Source: Rhyzopertha dominica
Taxonomy: Eukaryota; Arthropoda; Insecta; Coleoptera; Bostrichidae
DNA length: 64,000 nucleotides
NCBI GenBank assembly: GCA_025024175.1
Contig: QCXZ01000003.1
Span: 37,782,257-37,846,256 of the forward strand
Direction of reading: 5' to 3'
Shown here: piece after piece, positions 1 to 11,746 of the stretch
Position numbering within the stretch: position 1 is the first letter of the stretch
How the letters are laid out: every line of letters begins with the position of its first letter
Program-made: the position numbers and the translations under genes
The notes under the pieces: model-generated
What the model saw: the letters and a program-made list of their open reading frames with translations, nothing else
Told to the model about the DNA's origin: nothing
Database searches by the model: none

Positions 1-820
1 TGGGGAAATATATTTTACCTAGGTCGTTATCAAAATGTGGCCGATAATACTTTTAATTAAAATAATATTAGCTGATTTTCCGGAAAAGATTTCAGCCACT
101 TGTTTTTTAAATAAAACAATCCACTTTAAAGCAATATATGTAAAGAACTTAAAATTTATGGTTGCTCTTGCGTTCAGTACGTACAGTATATATTTATATA
201 TCAAATTAAAGCTATTTTTTTTCTGTGTATGATGGAATACCTCTGCATATGTACATGCATGTGGCTGCAAATTGGGGTTGCTAGCTGTAAAAGATAGATT
301 AGAGTGAAAGAGGGTTAGTACGAAACATCGCCCATACACAAATATATGCAAACATTAGATTTTGATTAAAAACTAGATGAACGTAGTAGCCTCGTAGCCG
401 GAGCTCGTACTATATTTCTTGTCCACGCAGAATGATAATTTCCAATACGGGACTTGAACGACTTGTACACGACCCCAGTAAATATAAATTTATGGTAGAG
501 CCATGGGCCTATAGAAACCCATTGTGAGGCGATTGATTTTTACACAAAGGAACTGTCAACATAACCTTATACGAATTGGAAGACTATAGGTAAATCACTA
601 CAAAGTAGTCCGTCACAGCTCGTTTTTCAGGTGCAAGAAATTGCTCTTAGATATTCGTAATATTTTGTAATTCTCACAATAACTTCTTTCCAGTCCCATT
701 TGGTTGCACTAGTTTTGCTTCCAAGCCAAGTTTGAAGCTTGAACTATGTTATATGGGCGTGTTGCACAGCTGAATCAACAGTTGGCGGTAATTTAGCTAA
801 TTTAAAATTGTAGTTAAAAG
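1..820. other. Gene-free AT-rich stretch
   Basis: No coding similarity, RNA gene or clear repeat is visible. Short open frames here are of the kind expected by chance in AT-rich DNA. Confidence 0.6.
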
Positions 821-829
821 CTTGTAGTG

Positions 830-1880
830 CTGAAATCTAAGATCTTTATATTTAATTTATCATCTGTGTATCTGTTAATAGATGCAATTAATCTGCAACT
901 ATCAATAACTTTTGGTGCAGTATTACTGTGGTTTTACCAACTGTGCCAACTCTGGAGTTGTAAACACCGCATTCACTGCTGTTTTTTCCTTTACCTGCAA
1001 AAACATATTGTATCACAGCCAGTAAAGCAATGTAAAAAAAACTAACGGATACTGGGTTGCTTACGTTGCTTGTGACCTGCACCGGGCTTATGAAAGTAAA
1101 TTGCGGTATTGGTCTACTTTAANTGATTAAACAGTAAAAAATCAATATCTTGACCAACAACAACGACATATTTTTTATGTTCAGTAATTCCTATTGTTGC
1201 ATTAATACTCTCATTTTTTTTTAGCGATTTCTATTGCTGTATTATTAACCATTAATGAGTTTCTTTCGTTTCTGCTTCCTTAACAATATATCCTTCAAAT
1301 CTAAATGATTTTAACTACTCTTGTCTTAATTGATTGATGTTTATGTTTCCTGTGAAAATTTAATTTTTTTGTACGGTTAATTATAAAAAAGGAATGCTTC
1401 ATGAATTTTTTTTCTTTAAGCGTTTAGCTTCCTTTGTTGAAGATATTTCATCGGCTAGATAGCCATCAAATACTGCACAGCTATTATCTGCATAATGATT
1501 ACACATAAAAGACAAATATTTTTCGGTGACTACGCCACTACCATCTTTTTTGCCAAACAACTTTGTGCAACAGAAATCCGCCGTTAATAACATGCATTAC
1601 ATTTTCAGTAATTGTTAAAACTTCAGTGAAGATATCAAACAGTTGCGATTCAACTTTTTTTTTAAATCCGTTTTCTGTAAAAAGAGATAGCGGGAACTGA
1701 GCAAGCTCGGATTCTAAACATTTTTTCATATCATTTTTGCTATTGATATTACACCTAATGGTTGCAACAATAATAACATATTTAATAACATTCATTGAAC
1801 ATGTGGTCCTTGGTGAAACATTTTGTATCATTATCAATAAATTAAAAACACTTGGTCGTTTCACATTATTTAAAAACAAT
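830..1880 (-). pseudogene. Relic of PIN/FEN1-like hypothetical protein family
   Basis: Read on the minus strand, several frames give pieces in the order seen in a large hypothetical family that I remember from insects and cnidarians. The pieces are ELAQFPLSLF near 1700, HVINGGFLLHKVVWQK near 1570, AVFDGYLADEISSTKEAKRL near 1440, FRFEGYIVKEAE near 1290, VVVVGQDIDFLL near 1150 and a FTGCDT-type segment near 1040. The family usually has an acidic GEDIDLLV motif that resembles the acidic sites of PIN and FEN1/XPG nucleases; that link is inference. Here at least four frameshifts and several stops break the frame, and the N-terminal part is missing or unrecognisable. The function of the family is not established; it is often multicopy and may travel with transposons. 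Confidence 0.6.
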
Positions 1881-4800
1881 TTTGGGATTGTTAATTATTT
1901 ACTTTGAATGTTTTTTAGGGTATATTTAACTGTTCAGAATCTTGTCGTATTATTGATTTAACAGATTTCATTCCTGCTTCATGTTACAAGAGTTATTTTT
2001 TGTTTCTTGTGCATTTTGAGCATATGTTTAAATTGCGACTATAAAATTTTTAATTTGGCAAAAAGTGTGTGTCAAAAGGAAGAAAATGATCACAGCACAA
2101 CGGTCTACGATAATTGTTTCTAATAGAATTTGTCTTGAAAAAAAGTGTTTTGGACAGCAAAACATCTCGGAAACTTCTCTTTTTCATTTATTATGCAACG
2201 CTTAACCACTTCCAGTTATAGATGTTTTTCCTTTTAAATAAATTATTTCGATCAGTCTATACTGCGTTGTTATTATAATGTATAAACACAAATTTGAAAT
2301 ACCTTCCTGCTGAATGTTAGCACTTCATTGTCGTTCAGCAAATAATGTCAGCTCTTCGCAATCTTGACTGCTAATGATAAAACTGTAGTCGATGTCGACA
2401 CCGGGGCAACTTCTGTTAATGTTTTAAACATTATGAAACCAATAACTGTCACACAACTTGACAAAAAACTTCTCCATCTCAACCCTAGGTTGACGAATAA
2501 CATTTGTTTGTAACGAACATCCATTAAATTTGTTTCATTTTTTTAAATCGTAGTTCTGCATTCAGTAAAAGTTGGTAAACTGTCACTTCAGGTAAACTCT
2601 ACAAATCTCTGACATTTTTAACTGATACATAACAGTTTAATGGTAATTTTGAATGATCTATTTTTAACGTCCAAGTTTGCTAGCGAATGTAGAATTACCA
2701 CATTAAAAAGTTTGAATGTGGAGACAATAAAGCTGATTATAAAAATTAAAATTAGTATTAGCTATATTATCAAATCATCTTTGCAATATTAATATATTCG
2801 TTCAATATATTAAAGGAACTTTTATATAACCTTTATTACCTCAGCAACAAACACCACACAAGATAACATTTATACTTTTATATTTATGTCGTACTAACAG
2901 GATTAAATATGATAATACAAAATCTGTTTTATTGCAGATACCTTTGGCGTAAGGATATTTACAAGGTGTGAATTACTAGGTCTTCTTATTTTAAAAAAAT
3001 GATCAAAATTTCAGTCTTGGTTAATAAACATTTATTGTGTGAATAAATTGTTTAGTAATGTTATACCGTATTAATTACCATTTGTGCTGTGTCTATTTAG
3101 CAAGACATATAGGTATTGAAATCGTGTTAATATTGTAAATATCTGGGCAATCAAGCCAAGTCCCGACCGTGTGGTAATGTAACCTGCATCAAATTTTATT
3201 TATTAATGTACTAAAACGAACATCAATTGACTAATAATCTTTTGAAACCAATTTATAATGTGAACCTAGTCTCCAAAATTAAAGTTTTAAAAAAGCTCTT
3301 CATAATTGGTATTAATTTTATATTCTCAATATCACCCGAAAACACTATAGCTGTTTGTATTAAAAGTGCTAATTAACTTGGTGCACATCACTTTCCCACA
3401 AAAAATTCTCGTAAGTAAAATTCAATATTTTTTTTGTGTATCTAGAAGATTCAAGCAATCCTATGAGTTTTTACTCTTTTAATCTCTGAAATATTTGCAT
3501 AATACTAGTATTGAATCCTACTTTCATGTTAATTATTCAAATGAAAGATATGTACCTCTTAATTTATATTTATTATTACCCAAGAGTTTTTTTATAACTT
3601 GTTAAAGGTTTTTCCAAAACACGTTCTTCTTATAAATTTAAACAAATATATACATAGTGTCAATGAAACTAAACTGCATTTGTACCTACTGCTTTAATAC
3701 CGGTTTTTTTAATACTTCCTAATTAATTAGTTAATTCCACTGATACTTTTGTACGAAACAAGGGCTATTTAGCGCAGCGCAATATTTTGTGCCTGCCTGA
3801 TTTTTAAAAACTACATGCACACCTTGTGCATGAAGGTATATGGATCTCATTATAGCCATTATATTTAACTACCTTCATTTTTATGCATCAAATTTCAACA
3901 CTACGTGATTTATAATAGTCGAAGATTCTTTGAATACATAGACGCACCAATTAGCACAGTAAGTTCGTTATCATTTTAATAGGGTATAGAATCTGATACA
4001 TATCGTCTACGTTAATTTAATTATCAATGCATATTATCTACTTACATTTTTCAGTTCCTCTATTTTGTCAATATTCAGCATATAGTTTCCGTCTTTGAAG
4101 AAGGTCGTCTAGACTTTAGCTGTTGATGTTGCTAGACATTATGAATGTGTTACTTTTGCTTTACTTTTTATATCCGGAAGACTAGTAGTTTCTCTGCCCA
4201 TGTCCAGTGCCTCTTTTTCTTGGCAAACCAGTAATCGCCAAGTAGTGTCTCCGAAGGGATAGTTTAGGCAGCTAAGTGTTTCATGTTCTAGTTTATAATT
4301 CAGCCTAATATCTGTACTGTTCATCCTACTTGTCTGATGCGCGGTAGTCATGTAAGTTCGATAAGATGTTCCAATTATGTACGTAGTTTATGTATTTTAT
4401 TACATGCTTGTGTTATCGTCCACTACAGTTGGCCTTAGTACTCACTAGATTTGAATTTGACGTATCTCTTTTATGCTGTCCAAACTAATGGATACCTTCT
4501 ATTTGGTAAGCACCACAATTAGATATTATACTTTGAACCTTGTGAGTTTTATTCAAGTTACAATAGACCAAGCATTGACTATAGCTTATCGGAGGTTAAG
4601 TAATGCAAATTAAATTGCAGCGGATTAGTAGCTACTTTTTCAAACAGACAGGAAGCCCACATACAAGTGACCTTCATCACACTAGCCTCGCAATATTAAC
4701 ACGTCGCCTACATGAATACACACAAAACCTGCTGCTTTTTTATATGATTTATGGAGAGTAGCACGTTTATCGTTATAATGTGCAATAGAACAATGTTTAC

Positions 4801-6094
4801 TGTTTTGAGTCAAAATGCAGATAAATCGAAAGGGGCGCCTACGGTCATATACATGTATTGTACTCGTACATGTACAGCTATGGTTAAAAGACTAAAAAGC
4901 ATCATCAAGAGTGTGCGATTGTTTGCAGACGAAATATACGATGAAAACTGTTTTACATCATTTGTCTTTTATTATTTTATATTTTTTTTATTAATTCCTA
5001 AAATCAGCCTTAACCATGAGATTGTTGGTTAATATAAACCGGTTACAGCCGTTTGACATCCTTGAATTTACTTCGCCGCAAAGTGCAATCTGCATTGCGC
5101 AATTTATGCCGCCAGGCGCGTTTCGATCCCAATTTTGTATTTTTTTATCGAAAGCTGAATTTTATCTCAATAGATATTTAGTTACCTACGCTTCATTACA
5201 TATCACATAATTCTAAATACAAAAAAATGTAGCATTTCCAAAAAAAGGTAAACTTTTGATTGTGGGAAGGCAACTTGTGAGATAAGTATTTAATAGTGGC
5301 GCCTTCCCTCTTAGCTGAGTAGATATATCTTCAAAAATCTTAAATGATACAACCCATTTTATGTTATAACACTTGAAAGCTTATTTCACAAAAATTCTCG
5401 CCTTGTAATTAGTTATACTGATTTTCACTTATGCCAATCCGCTTGACAGGTATAGCAATATCCGATCCTACCTGTTTGAAAGAAATTTTTTGAGGATTAC
5501 AAACAGAAACGCAACTACGAGATATCGTAGATTGCCCGTTTCTGAAAGTACTAGTATGTTTATATGTGACTTTACATGGTTTTATAATAATTTGAGGAGA
5601 TAAAGAAATAATGACTATCGAAACTTGATAATGTACAGGAATTTTTGAAATTTAATGGACCTGTAGAAGGATTCCTTTTATCGAATGTCACTATTGTCAA
5701 TGTCAAAGTTTCTTGTTTGTATATGTTTTGTGCCTGACGGATTGAGTGCAGTAAAACCTGATTTTGAACATTTATGCTCAGATTTCAAACTCTGCTGTAA
5801 GAAGAAAAGAATGAAAAATATATAATCGGTGGATAAAGACTTTCTTGAAATGAACCACTGTGTGGGAACAAGGTGGTTCTCTTTTCACCCACGATAGATA
5901 CATTATTAATAAATTAGAAAGCCCATCATGCAGAAGTATTTAAACTGTCCAATTGAAATGTACTTGCATTTTGCAGCCCTACATTAAATAAATGATAAAT
6001 AAATTTAAATAAAAATGGCAGCATATATTTAATTAGACGAATAATAATTTAAAAATTGTAAACTGATCCATACTCTCAAAGTGGAATAGTATTT
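1881..6094. other. Gene-free AT-rich stretch
   Basis: Long AT-rich sequence. I see no coding similarity, inverted repeat or RNA gene that I can defend. Possible upstream remains of the 830-1880 relic may extend past 1880 but cannot be recognised. Confidence 0.5.
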
Positions 6095-6666
6095 AATGAA
6101 TTCTTCTTTAATATAATAATTCTTGAAATGTAATCCACTTAATTCTTTAATTGTAAAGCGCTTTCGTCTAACAGGCAGTCATCGTCAGTACAATAAAGGT
6201 CAAAACATATAATACGATTGACAAAGTCAAAAAATTTAGAAACAAGCAAACTTGACTACAAACCAAAAGTAACCTACATGCTAGCAACACAAACGTAATA
6301 TTAATTTAGATCAAATAAATAGTTTAAAACAGGACAACTGAAATTACAAGAATCATTTAAAATAGTAAAATTTTGTTCGCTAACAATTTTATAGATTTTT
6401 AAAATTTCCAAAAAATTTAATTTTGAGGATTTACTGCACAAATGTAATGAATTTAAATTGTCTAGCGTGGCAGTGTATTTATTCAACAATAAGTGGTTAG
6501 CTAACGAAGAATTTTTTGTTACAATATCTGTATTGTTATACTTATTGAATTGTTTAAGATATTCTTTACCTCTAATTAAAAAAGATCTTCCCATTTGTCC
6601 AACATAAACTGAATTGAAATCATTGCATAAAAAAACTATAAACGTGTTTTCCCGTCTTGTCCGCAA
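6095..6666 (-). pseudogene. Penelope-like element 3' end, GIY-YIG domain (minus copy)
   Basis: A 121-codon open frame (6301-6666) gives the C-terminal GIY-YIG endonuclease of a Penelope-like retroelement. The start of the domain reads CNDFNSVYVGQMGRSFLIRG, where VYVGQ is the YIG half of the active site and the arginine follows at the usual spacing. The reverse transcriptase that should precede it is absent, so the copy is 5'-truncated. Below 6301 comes a 3' untranslated tail to about 6095, holding a hammerhead-like core. The GIY-YIG domain normally nicks the target for reverse transcription. This copy faces a second copy at 6692-7276 and the two form a palindrome. The frame is open but too short to be a working element. 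Confidence 0.8.
6162..6188 (-). ncRNA. Hammerhead-ribozyme-like core (minus copy)
   Basis: On the minus strand the order is CUGACGA, a short imperfect hairpin, then GAAA, followed by GCGCUUU. This is the conserved core of a hammerhead ribozyme. The stem between the two motifs has one mismatch. It lies in the 3' tail of a Penelope-like element, the place where minimal hammerheads have been described. Activity is not shown; helices I and III are not clearly resolved. Confidence 0.45.
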
Positions 6667-6691
6667 TAAAGACTAAATTCCAGTTTTAAAT

Positions 6692-7276
6692 AATTNAGGC
6701 TTTTATAGTTTTTCATGCAATGATTGCAATTCAGTTTATGTTGGACAAACGGGAATATCTTTTTTAATTAGAGGCAAAGAACATCTAAAACAATTCGATA
6801 AGTATAAGAATACAGATATTGTAGCAACAAATTCTTCGTTAGCTAACCACTTATTGTTGAATAAACACACTGCCACGCTAGACAATTTAAATTCATTACA
6901 TTTGTGCAGTAAATCCTCAAAATTAAATTTTTTGGAAATTTTTGAAATCTATAAAATTGTTAGCGAACAAAATTTTACTATTTTAAATGATTCTTGTAAT
7001 TTCAGTTGTCCTGTTTAAAACTATTTATTTGATCTTAATTAATATTACGTTTATGTTGCTGGCATGTAGGTTACTTTTGGTTTGTAGTCAAGTTTGCTTG
7101 TTTCTAAATTTTTTGACTTTGTCAATCGTATTATAAAAGTTTCTTTTTTCTACGTTTTGACCTATATTGTACTGACGATGACTACCTATTAGTTGAAAGC
7201 GCTTTGCAATTAAAGAATTAAGTGGATTACACTTCAAGAATTATTATATTAAAGAAGAATTCATTGAATAATAATT
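6692..7276 (+). pseudogene. Penelope-like element 3' end, GIY-YIG domain (plus copy)
   Basis: The plus-strand translation from about 6700 to 7016 again gives a GIY-YIG endonuclease end: CNDCNSVYVGQTGISFLIRG, then a segment with SSLANHLLLNKHTATLDN and ending in a stop after NFSCPV. It is almost the same protein as the minus copy at 6301-6666 but it ends earlier. No start codon or reverse transcriptase lies upstream; the N-terminal border is the palindrome centre, where a single N occurs. The tail after 7016 runs to about 7276 and carries a better-paired hammerhead-like core. It is a dead fragment, not a gene. Confidence 0.75.
7172..7198 (+). ncRNA. Hammerhead-ribozyme-like core (plus copy)
   Basis: CUGACGA at 7172-7178 is followed by a five-pair stem (GACUA with UAGUU, one G-U pair) and GAAA at 7195-7198. 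The core bases agree with the hammerhead consensus CUGANGA...GAAA. It sits in the 3' tail of the plus-strand Penelope-like copy. The short helix III and the cleavage site cannot be placed with certainty. Confidence 0.5.
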
Positions 7277-7429
7277 TTACACATTTGTACAAGTTAATTT
7301 CATTTATATTGTCGATGTCCCTGTAACAGTAACATCAAACATTAAACATTATTAAGTTAAGCAGTGAAAATGTGAATCCTAACATTCAGCTACAATTTTC
7401 TCGGAAAGAGTAAATTTTAGCCCCATGAA

Positions 7430-7762
7430 CAAAAAGTATCTTTTTGTGTTTACAAGGCACCGAGATTAAAGACACATATTTAAAAAAAATACTTAACCGT
7501 TTTAAAGTTACGGGTTAAAATGTAGGCGTTGGCCCCCTCCCGACCTCCCAATACATTTATTAAAAAAAATTGGGCATCATTTTAACGGCTTCCACTTCAA
7601 ATAATAATAGCAAAAAAAAATTACATCAACCGGTCTAAGAGATATTTCTGAAAAACTGTTTCGCTTCCCCCGTGTTTAAGAGTCAATATCTCAGTAGGCG
7701 GGCGTTATTTCAAAAAAGTTATACTGCAAAATTACTGCACGTTATGCCGGACATCCTGTATA
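7430..7762. mobile_element. Probable mariner-superfamily terminal fragment
   Basis: The stretch ends with GGACATCCTGTATA at 7748-7761. Its reverse complement has the TATACAGG-TGTCC form common at termini of insect Tc1/mariner-type elements and their MITEs. The preceding sequence is the low-complexity kind seen next to such ends. No matching second terminus was found, so this is a fragment at best. Confidence 0.35.
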
Positions 7763-8873
7763 GATATGTGTTGAAGTTTATAGACTACATAGATTTTTTT
7801 TCCCATGAATTCTACATAATTTGCTTGAAGGAAATCATTGAAGTTTTCCTTATAGCATAGCCCTATCGTTCCAAATTTACTTCATTTTATAAAGTTTTCT
7901 CATGCTAAATATTTGCCATTGGGAGTGCAACTGGCTTGTTTAAGTTGGCGATGCGTTCACAAAGCCATAAAAAGTGGGCGGAACGAGCTCAAAGTCAAAA
8001 TTAATCCGCAACGAGATACGCTAATGTTCTGTTGCAATCGTCGACCAATGACGTGCTAGATGCATGAGCGGTGCGTGTTAGCCGGTAACCTTGAGGCACT
8101 TCCTTTGGAATGCATTTAATGCACTTAAGTGCATGTTAAGCTGTGAGCGGCCATAATCGAATGCACTTCGCGGGTAGTACATATACGCTGAGGCGTGCAT
8201 TATTTCTGAATGTTCAAGCAGCGGCGTAGAGTGGGACAATTTTCAATAACGATCGCATAAACGCGGGTAAAATTGCGGTGGACTAAGCTTATCTTAAGAA
8301 CGAAGCTATTAATATTTAATCTTCAGTTTTCCATACCCCACATCATCAGGAAGTAAAATTTTCCTACTGAATCTGATAAGGAAAGAAATTGATGCACAAT
8401 TTCGAGTTATATTTTAGAGTTTTGAATTAGTTCTATGTACCACAAAGAACGTGTGATAACTAGATACGATAATCTCATAAACCCGAATATTACGATCTGC
8501 TATATTTATGTTAGATCAAATAATGTCATATAACCAAAAATATTCAGCTTTGTATAAGTACCTATTATTATATCCAGATACAGCACAACAAGAAGCTATT
8601 TCTAAAGTATACTTTTCCCATTGGAATAAGGTTATATGGAGGGTCCTTTTGTGTAGAAATCAGTCACTTCAAAATGGATTTACGACGGACCCGTGCCGTG
8701 ACCCTAAATTTACACTTTTTTTCTTCTCCCGCGAGCGATGCCTGTTCACCGTCTTTGGGAATGATTTATGAGCTCTGTATTTCAGCATCTGCTAAAGGGA
8801 CCTCAAATGATAAGTAATCCCTCATTATTGGAGTTAAAATCTTTTACTGAGGTCATATATATAAATAATACTC
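7763..8873. other. Gene-free stretch with a GC-richer patch
   Basis: The part from about 7920 to 8300 is richer in G and C than its surroundings, but no frame gives a recognisable protein. An 87-codon frame at 8508-8771 has no similarity that I recognise and is probably chance. Confidence 0.45.
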
Positions 8874-10060
8874 ATGCAGTTAATAGACCACGTTATCACA
8901 TTTAATTTGCTACCTGGTACCCAATATGGTTTTAGGAAGGGTTACGGCTGTGAGACAGCATTGTTGAACATAACTGATAATATTCTAATAGCTATGGATG
9001 GTGGTCAAATGTGTTTGCTTGTGCTTCTGGATTATACCAGAGCATTTGACACGCTGAACCATAGTTTGCTTATCGCCATTCTGCACTATTTAGGTTTGGG
9101 GTCTGATGCCTTATCATGATTTGAGAGCTACTTCGCAGATAGATTCCAGACTGTGAAGATCGGAAATGCCTTGTCGGAGCCGTGTAGAGTATCTTGTGGT
9201 GTTCCGCAGGGGTCGATCTTGGGTCCTCTAGTTTTCACTTTGTTCACATCTGTATTAATTTCGACAATAAAGAAAATCTTCCCACAATGAAAGAAAATAT
9301 AAATAGTGATTTGAATCAACTATCTAAAGCCTCGGAAGAACATTCTCTTTTCATTAATCCTTCAAAATCCAAAATGATCCTCTTTGGTGCTCCAAATCCT
9401 TCAGCATATAATAATATAATCGAGCATCTCGTTATACAAATTGAAAATAATACCCTGGAAACAGTAAGTTGCGTTAAAAATTTGGCATTTTAGCTGGATA
9501 ATAAATTACGCTTTGTTTCGCATATCAGCTCACTTATTGGTAGATCTTTCTGCAACCTGAAAGCAATCTACAACATACGACACTTTTTTAATTTAAAACA
9601 AAAAATATATCTTTGCGAGGTCATGGTTTTGTCTGTGTTTAATTTTGCTGTCTCTGTTTTTGGTCCGTGTTTAAATTTTGAGTGTTCCAGGAGAATACAG
9701 ATGGTACAAAATGCTTGTGTTCGCTTGATATACTTGAGTGGTAGGGGAGATCATGTCACTCACAAACGCATTGTGATTCCGAAGCTGAGCATGTCGGGAA
9801 GAAGAAGGCTTTACTTTGTTTGTTTGTGTCATAAAATAATCTCAAACAAAACTCCACCCTACCTTTACAATAAAATCAAATTTCGGACGGATATACATAA
9901 CATTAATATTAGGCGTAAAGATGTAATTTCGATTCCGGCACATAAACGTGGTTTCTTTAAACGTTCCTTTTCTTACAACATCTGCAATTTGTATAACTCA
10001 GTCCCATTACAGCTAAAGTTTAAGTCATCGAGATTAGCTGAAATTATTAAATGTTTTTAA
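8874..10060 (+). pseudogene. Jockey-superfamily LINE reverse transcriptase, internally deleted
   Basis: The plus strand encodes the second half of a non-LTR retrotransposon ORF2. Reverse-transcriptase blocks appear in order: GFRKGYGCETALL (block 2), VLLDYTRAFDTLNHSLL with the first catalytic aspartate (block A), then after an in-frame stop near 9117 the block SCGVPQGSILGPLVF (block B). Right after this block the sequence jumps to the thumb region (INPSKSKMILFG), so the YADD catalytic motif is deleted near 9245. A stop near 9490 splits the thumb from the C-terminal domain at 9623-10060, which has LSVFNFAVSVFGPCL and ends in a stop. The 5' part, including the endonuclease, is absent. Such proteins copy their own RNA at a nicked target. 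This copy cannot be active. Confidence 0.88.
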
Positions 10061-10310
10061 GATTATGCTGAATGAGAAGCTGCTTCCTGAAACACCTAAA
10101 TGGCACAATGAGTAAATTAAAAATATATCAACGTCTTATCTGTTTTATTATAAATATGTACAGCACAGCACTTTATGCTTCAACCGGCTAGCTTTAGTAC
10201 TACACTGTGTATACACAATTAAAATATATTAAAGAATATATATAAGTTTTTGCAATTGTTTTATAGATGTAACGAAGCGAAGTATAAAAGGCTTCAAAGC
10301 TGAACTGAAC

Positions 10311-11053
10311 ATTTTGTGAAAGTGTCTATGTCACCTACGGGTAGCTCTACAACCTACAACGTAAATTGGTACGGGCTGTAAGTATAGAGACCTAATTGCC
10401 GATTGGCCTATCAATTTGTAAAAATTGGTGCGCATCTAGTGGTGGCCTTGTGAACTACGATGTGTTATTACAGTCGGTACGTACAGGAAAAGTCCAGCGA
10501 AAAAGAGAACAGTAAAATAAAATTACTATGTCATATTCATTTTAGCTCATCTAACATGTATTTAAGATACACGTGTCCGCCTCAAACTTACGGGTTTATC
10601 AAAGATACAGTTGCACGGGACTTTTTTTATTTATAGTGAGAAATAAATTTTTGTCAAATAAATTAAGATATTAGAAAGATGGTCATCGGAACTGAACCAA
10701 CAACTAGAAAAAGGTGTTAACGGTACGGAGCCGTAAATAAACACGAATTAAAAAAATTAAAACTATAAACAGCTATCAAAATTGTAAACAGGGATAAGCA
10801 GCAGAAACTACCAACCGACAGCTAATATATAATAAACGACAGTTTCTTCCTTTTTTTAGTCCAATTTTTAAACTTACGAAAAATTTACAAGTTATCAAAA
10901 AATGGCAGCGTGCTTAGTGTTTGGCTAGCTAAATTTCAACTGCTCGAGGTACTTCTTAGCCCTGACCATAAAGGCTGTTCCATTCCCATTTTGGGGGGTC
11001 ATTTTGTGAAAATGCCTATACGTCATCTAGCGGTGGCTTTATGAACTACGGCG
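10311..11053 (+). repeat. Dispersed direct repeat of about 50 bp
   Basis: The segments 10311-10361 and 10999-11053 are diverged direct copies: both have CATTTTGTGAAA, then TCA-CTA and a GGTAGCT or GGTGGCT run, then AACTAC or ACCTAC and a final CG. A third partial copy lies at 10431-10465. Spacing of the two longer copies is about 690 bp. The source element is unknown. Confidence 0.45.
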
Positions 11054-11710
11054 TCGGTTTACAATATAGAAAGAATAATAACTGCTTTTTACGTTTATAG
11101 GGTTGAAAAATTTTAACAGAGGGTAAATGGAAGCGCGCTGAAATTTATACAAAATTCTGATTATAGGAGCAAAAAAAATTATCGATTATGCAATGTGAAG
11201 AGAAGGAATTGTTCATAAAATATAGGAGGAGGAAAAGACTTTTTAGGGATGTTGAAACTACTAAGTGTATATTAGTGGAACGTAAAGTGATTTTTTTATC
11301 GAAAAAGTCAGACAACATCTAAACTTTACGGAGGACTAAAAACTATTAATTTTCAACTAGATGAGTCCAGATACGAAACGTCTGGTCTAATAGGACCATT
11401 TTTATGACTGGAGCCAAAAGTGGCAAAATATGTAGTAGAGAAGCAAAATATTACTCCTTCAAGACTTGATTAAATTAGTCTGGATCTTTGATTTCTAGTC
11501 GTTCAAGAAATGAAGAGCAGGTTTATTTACGTGNAAAAGGTGTCATCTTCTTACCAGAAATTTAAAAAAACCCTTAACAAATATAAATAAAACATTTGTG
11601 GTCTACATGTTTGCGTTGAAGAAATTGGAATCGGATAATCCATTCTACAGTTCAAAATAAACTATAATGACAAACCCTAACCACAATGATTTAAAAAGCC
11701 TAAATATGTA

Positions 11711-11746
11711 TTTTGCGCGGCAGCTAAGTTGACATCTTCAGTAGAA
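11711..11746 (-). ncRNA. Decayed hammerhead-like tail of a Penelope-type element
   Basis: On the minus strand CTACTGAAGA is followed by a short hairpin region ending in CGCGCAAA. The sequence is related to the minus-strand motif at 21167-21195. The CUGANGA half is intact; the GAAA half is lost. I interpret both as relics of the same Penelope-like tail. Confidence 0.3.

Larger units (their letters stand above)
6095..7276. repeat. Head-to-head palindrome of two Penelope-like ends
   Basis: The segment 6095-6645 is the reverse complement of 6700-7276 with scattered substitutions and a few short indels. Arms are roughly 550-575 bp and the spacer about 55 bp. Both arms break off at the same place inside the GIY-YIG coding part, so the two truncated 5' ends face each other. 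Such inverted pairs are known for Penelope-like elements. Confidence 0.85.
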
